In this document: one piece after another, positions 6,781-6,998 of the stretch | Position numbering within the stretch: the stretch's first letter is position 1 | Layout of the letters: each line of letters opens with the position of its first letter | NCBI GenBank assembly: GCA_946478635.1 | Contig: CAMLCX010000255.1 | Coordinates: 1 to 6,998 of the forward strand | Reading direction: 5' to 3' | From: an uncultured Pseudomonadota bacterium | Lineage (GTDB): Bacteria; Desulfobacterota_B; Binatia; UBA9968 | DNA length: 6,998 nucleotides | The notes under the pieces: model-generated | The model's database searches: none | The model's input: only the letters and a program-made list of their open reading frames with translations | What the model was told of the DNA's origin: nothing | Translations under genes and position numbers: made by a program

Positions 6781-6879
6781 CGTTCAAATAGTTCAATCAT
6801 TCGCTTTGCTCATTCCGTTCAACCTCTTCGCTCCGTTCAAACGGTTTGAACGACTTGAACGATTTGAACGGCTTGAACC
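6781..6879. repeat. Head-to-head 9-bp-period repeats (GTTCAA / TTGAAC), pdxJ-nnr gap
   Basis: On the plus strand TTGAAC starts at 6846, 6855, 6864 and 6873, exactly 9 bp apart. To its left the reverse complement GTTCAA starts at 6782, 6791, 6817 and 6835. The intervening stretches (6800, 6809, 6826) look like decayed units, with a single 8-bp slip. The two arms meet at a perfect 8-bp hairpin, CGTTCAAA-CGG-TTTGAACG (6834-6852). The segment fills most of the gap between the pdxJ stop and the nnr start and could form a long hairpin. It is the same family as the half-array at 812-849, more than 5 kb away. Confidence 0.87.
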
Positions 6880-6998
6880 TTAAGATCGTGCCTTAATGAG
6901 CAGTTCCTTCATTTCCCGCACCGCCTGCTCGAGGCCGACCATGACGGCGCGCGCGATGATGCTGTGGCCGATGTTGAGCTCGACGACCTCGGGGATGT
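6880..6998 (-). CDS. pdxJ: Pyridoxine 5'-phosphate synthase PdxJ, C-terminal end only
   Basis: Only the last 38 residues are inside the window; the rest lies beyond the right edge. The stretch [13 protein letters not shown] followed by [14 protein letters not shown] is the characteristic C-terminal barrel helix and phosphate-binding segment of PdxJ. PdxJ closes the pyridoxine ring from 1-deoxy-D-xylulose 5-phosphate and 3-amino-2-oxopropyl phosphate in the DXP-dependent vitamin B6 pathway. The reading frame is open to the window edge and ends with TAA at 6882-6880. Its place upstream of nnr and tsaE is a familiar bacterial arrangement. Confidence 0.93.
   Translation of the reverse strand, partial: IPEVVELNIGHSIIARAVMVGLEQAVREMKELLIKARS

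Noticed and set aside
6781..6879. CRISPR array
   Set aside because: Units are 9 bp with 3 variable bases; there are no 25-40 bp repeats, no unique spacers and no cas genes.
1..6998. tRNA, rRNA, insertion sequence or prophage genes
   Set aside because: No cloverleaf, rRNA-like stretch, transposase motif or phage protein was seen on either strand.

Overview
This is a GC-rich, densely packed bacterial chromosome segment. All seven genes lie on the minus strand, so transcription runs from the right edge to the left. The order, in transcription order, is pdxJ (3' end only), nnr (NAD(P)H-hydrate epimerase/dehydratase), tsaE, lysC, cimA, cysE and mnmA (5' part only). A pdxJ-nnr-tsaE-lysC-cimA run recalls gene orders in Geobacter-type Deltaproteobacteria (Desulfobacterota) and neighbouring deep lineages. 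The protein variants fit that: a citramalate synthase, a Bacillus-type single-copy aspartokinase with an internal start, and an NPCxxCN-type MnmA. I cannot name the species. Nothing in the coding content looks phage-, plasmid- or transposon-derived.

Layout: 1-800 mnmA; 801-862 gap with a 9-bp-period repeat; 863-1597 cysE; 1598-1700 gap with an inverted 8-bp-period repeat; 1701-3284 cimA, overlapping lysC by 4 bp; 3281-4504 lysC; 4505-4584 gap with a 7-bp-period repeat and a hairpin; 4585-5073 tsaE; 5074-5214 gap with several inverted repeats, a possible terminator and an AT-rich promoter-like patch; 5215-6762 nnr; 6763-6879 gap with an inverted 9-bp-period repeat of the same family as the one at 801-862; 6880-6998 end of pdxJ.

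The genes are housekeeping. PdxJ makes pyridoxine 5'-phosphate. Nnr repairs damaged NAD(P)H. TsaE serves the t6A tRNA modification. LysC opens the aspartate pathway (Lys/Thr/Met) and CimA gives a threonine-independent route to isoleucine; the two are translationally coupled. CysE makes O-acetylserine for cysteine, and cysteine sulfur ultimately feeds the MnmA-dependent 2-thiouridine of tRNA.

The least ordinary part is the non-coding DNA. Four of the five intergenic gaps carry degenerate short tandem repeats, with strict periods of 9 (TTGAACGNN), 8 (TGGAGTNN) or 7 (GATTTTN) bp. Two of the four arrays are arranged head-to-head as long imperfect inverted repeats. The fifth gap has conventional hairpins instead. 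I see no candidate for a new multi-gene system; the repeat families and the aspartokinase internal start are the points most worth checking.
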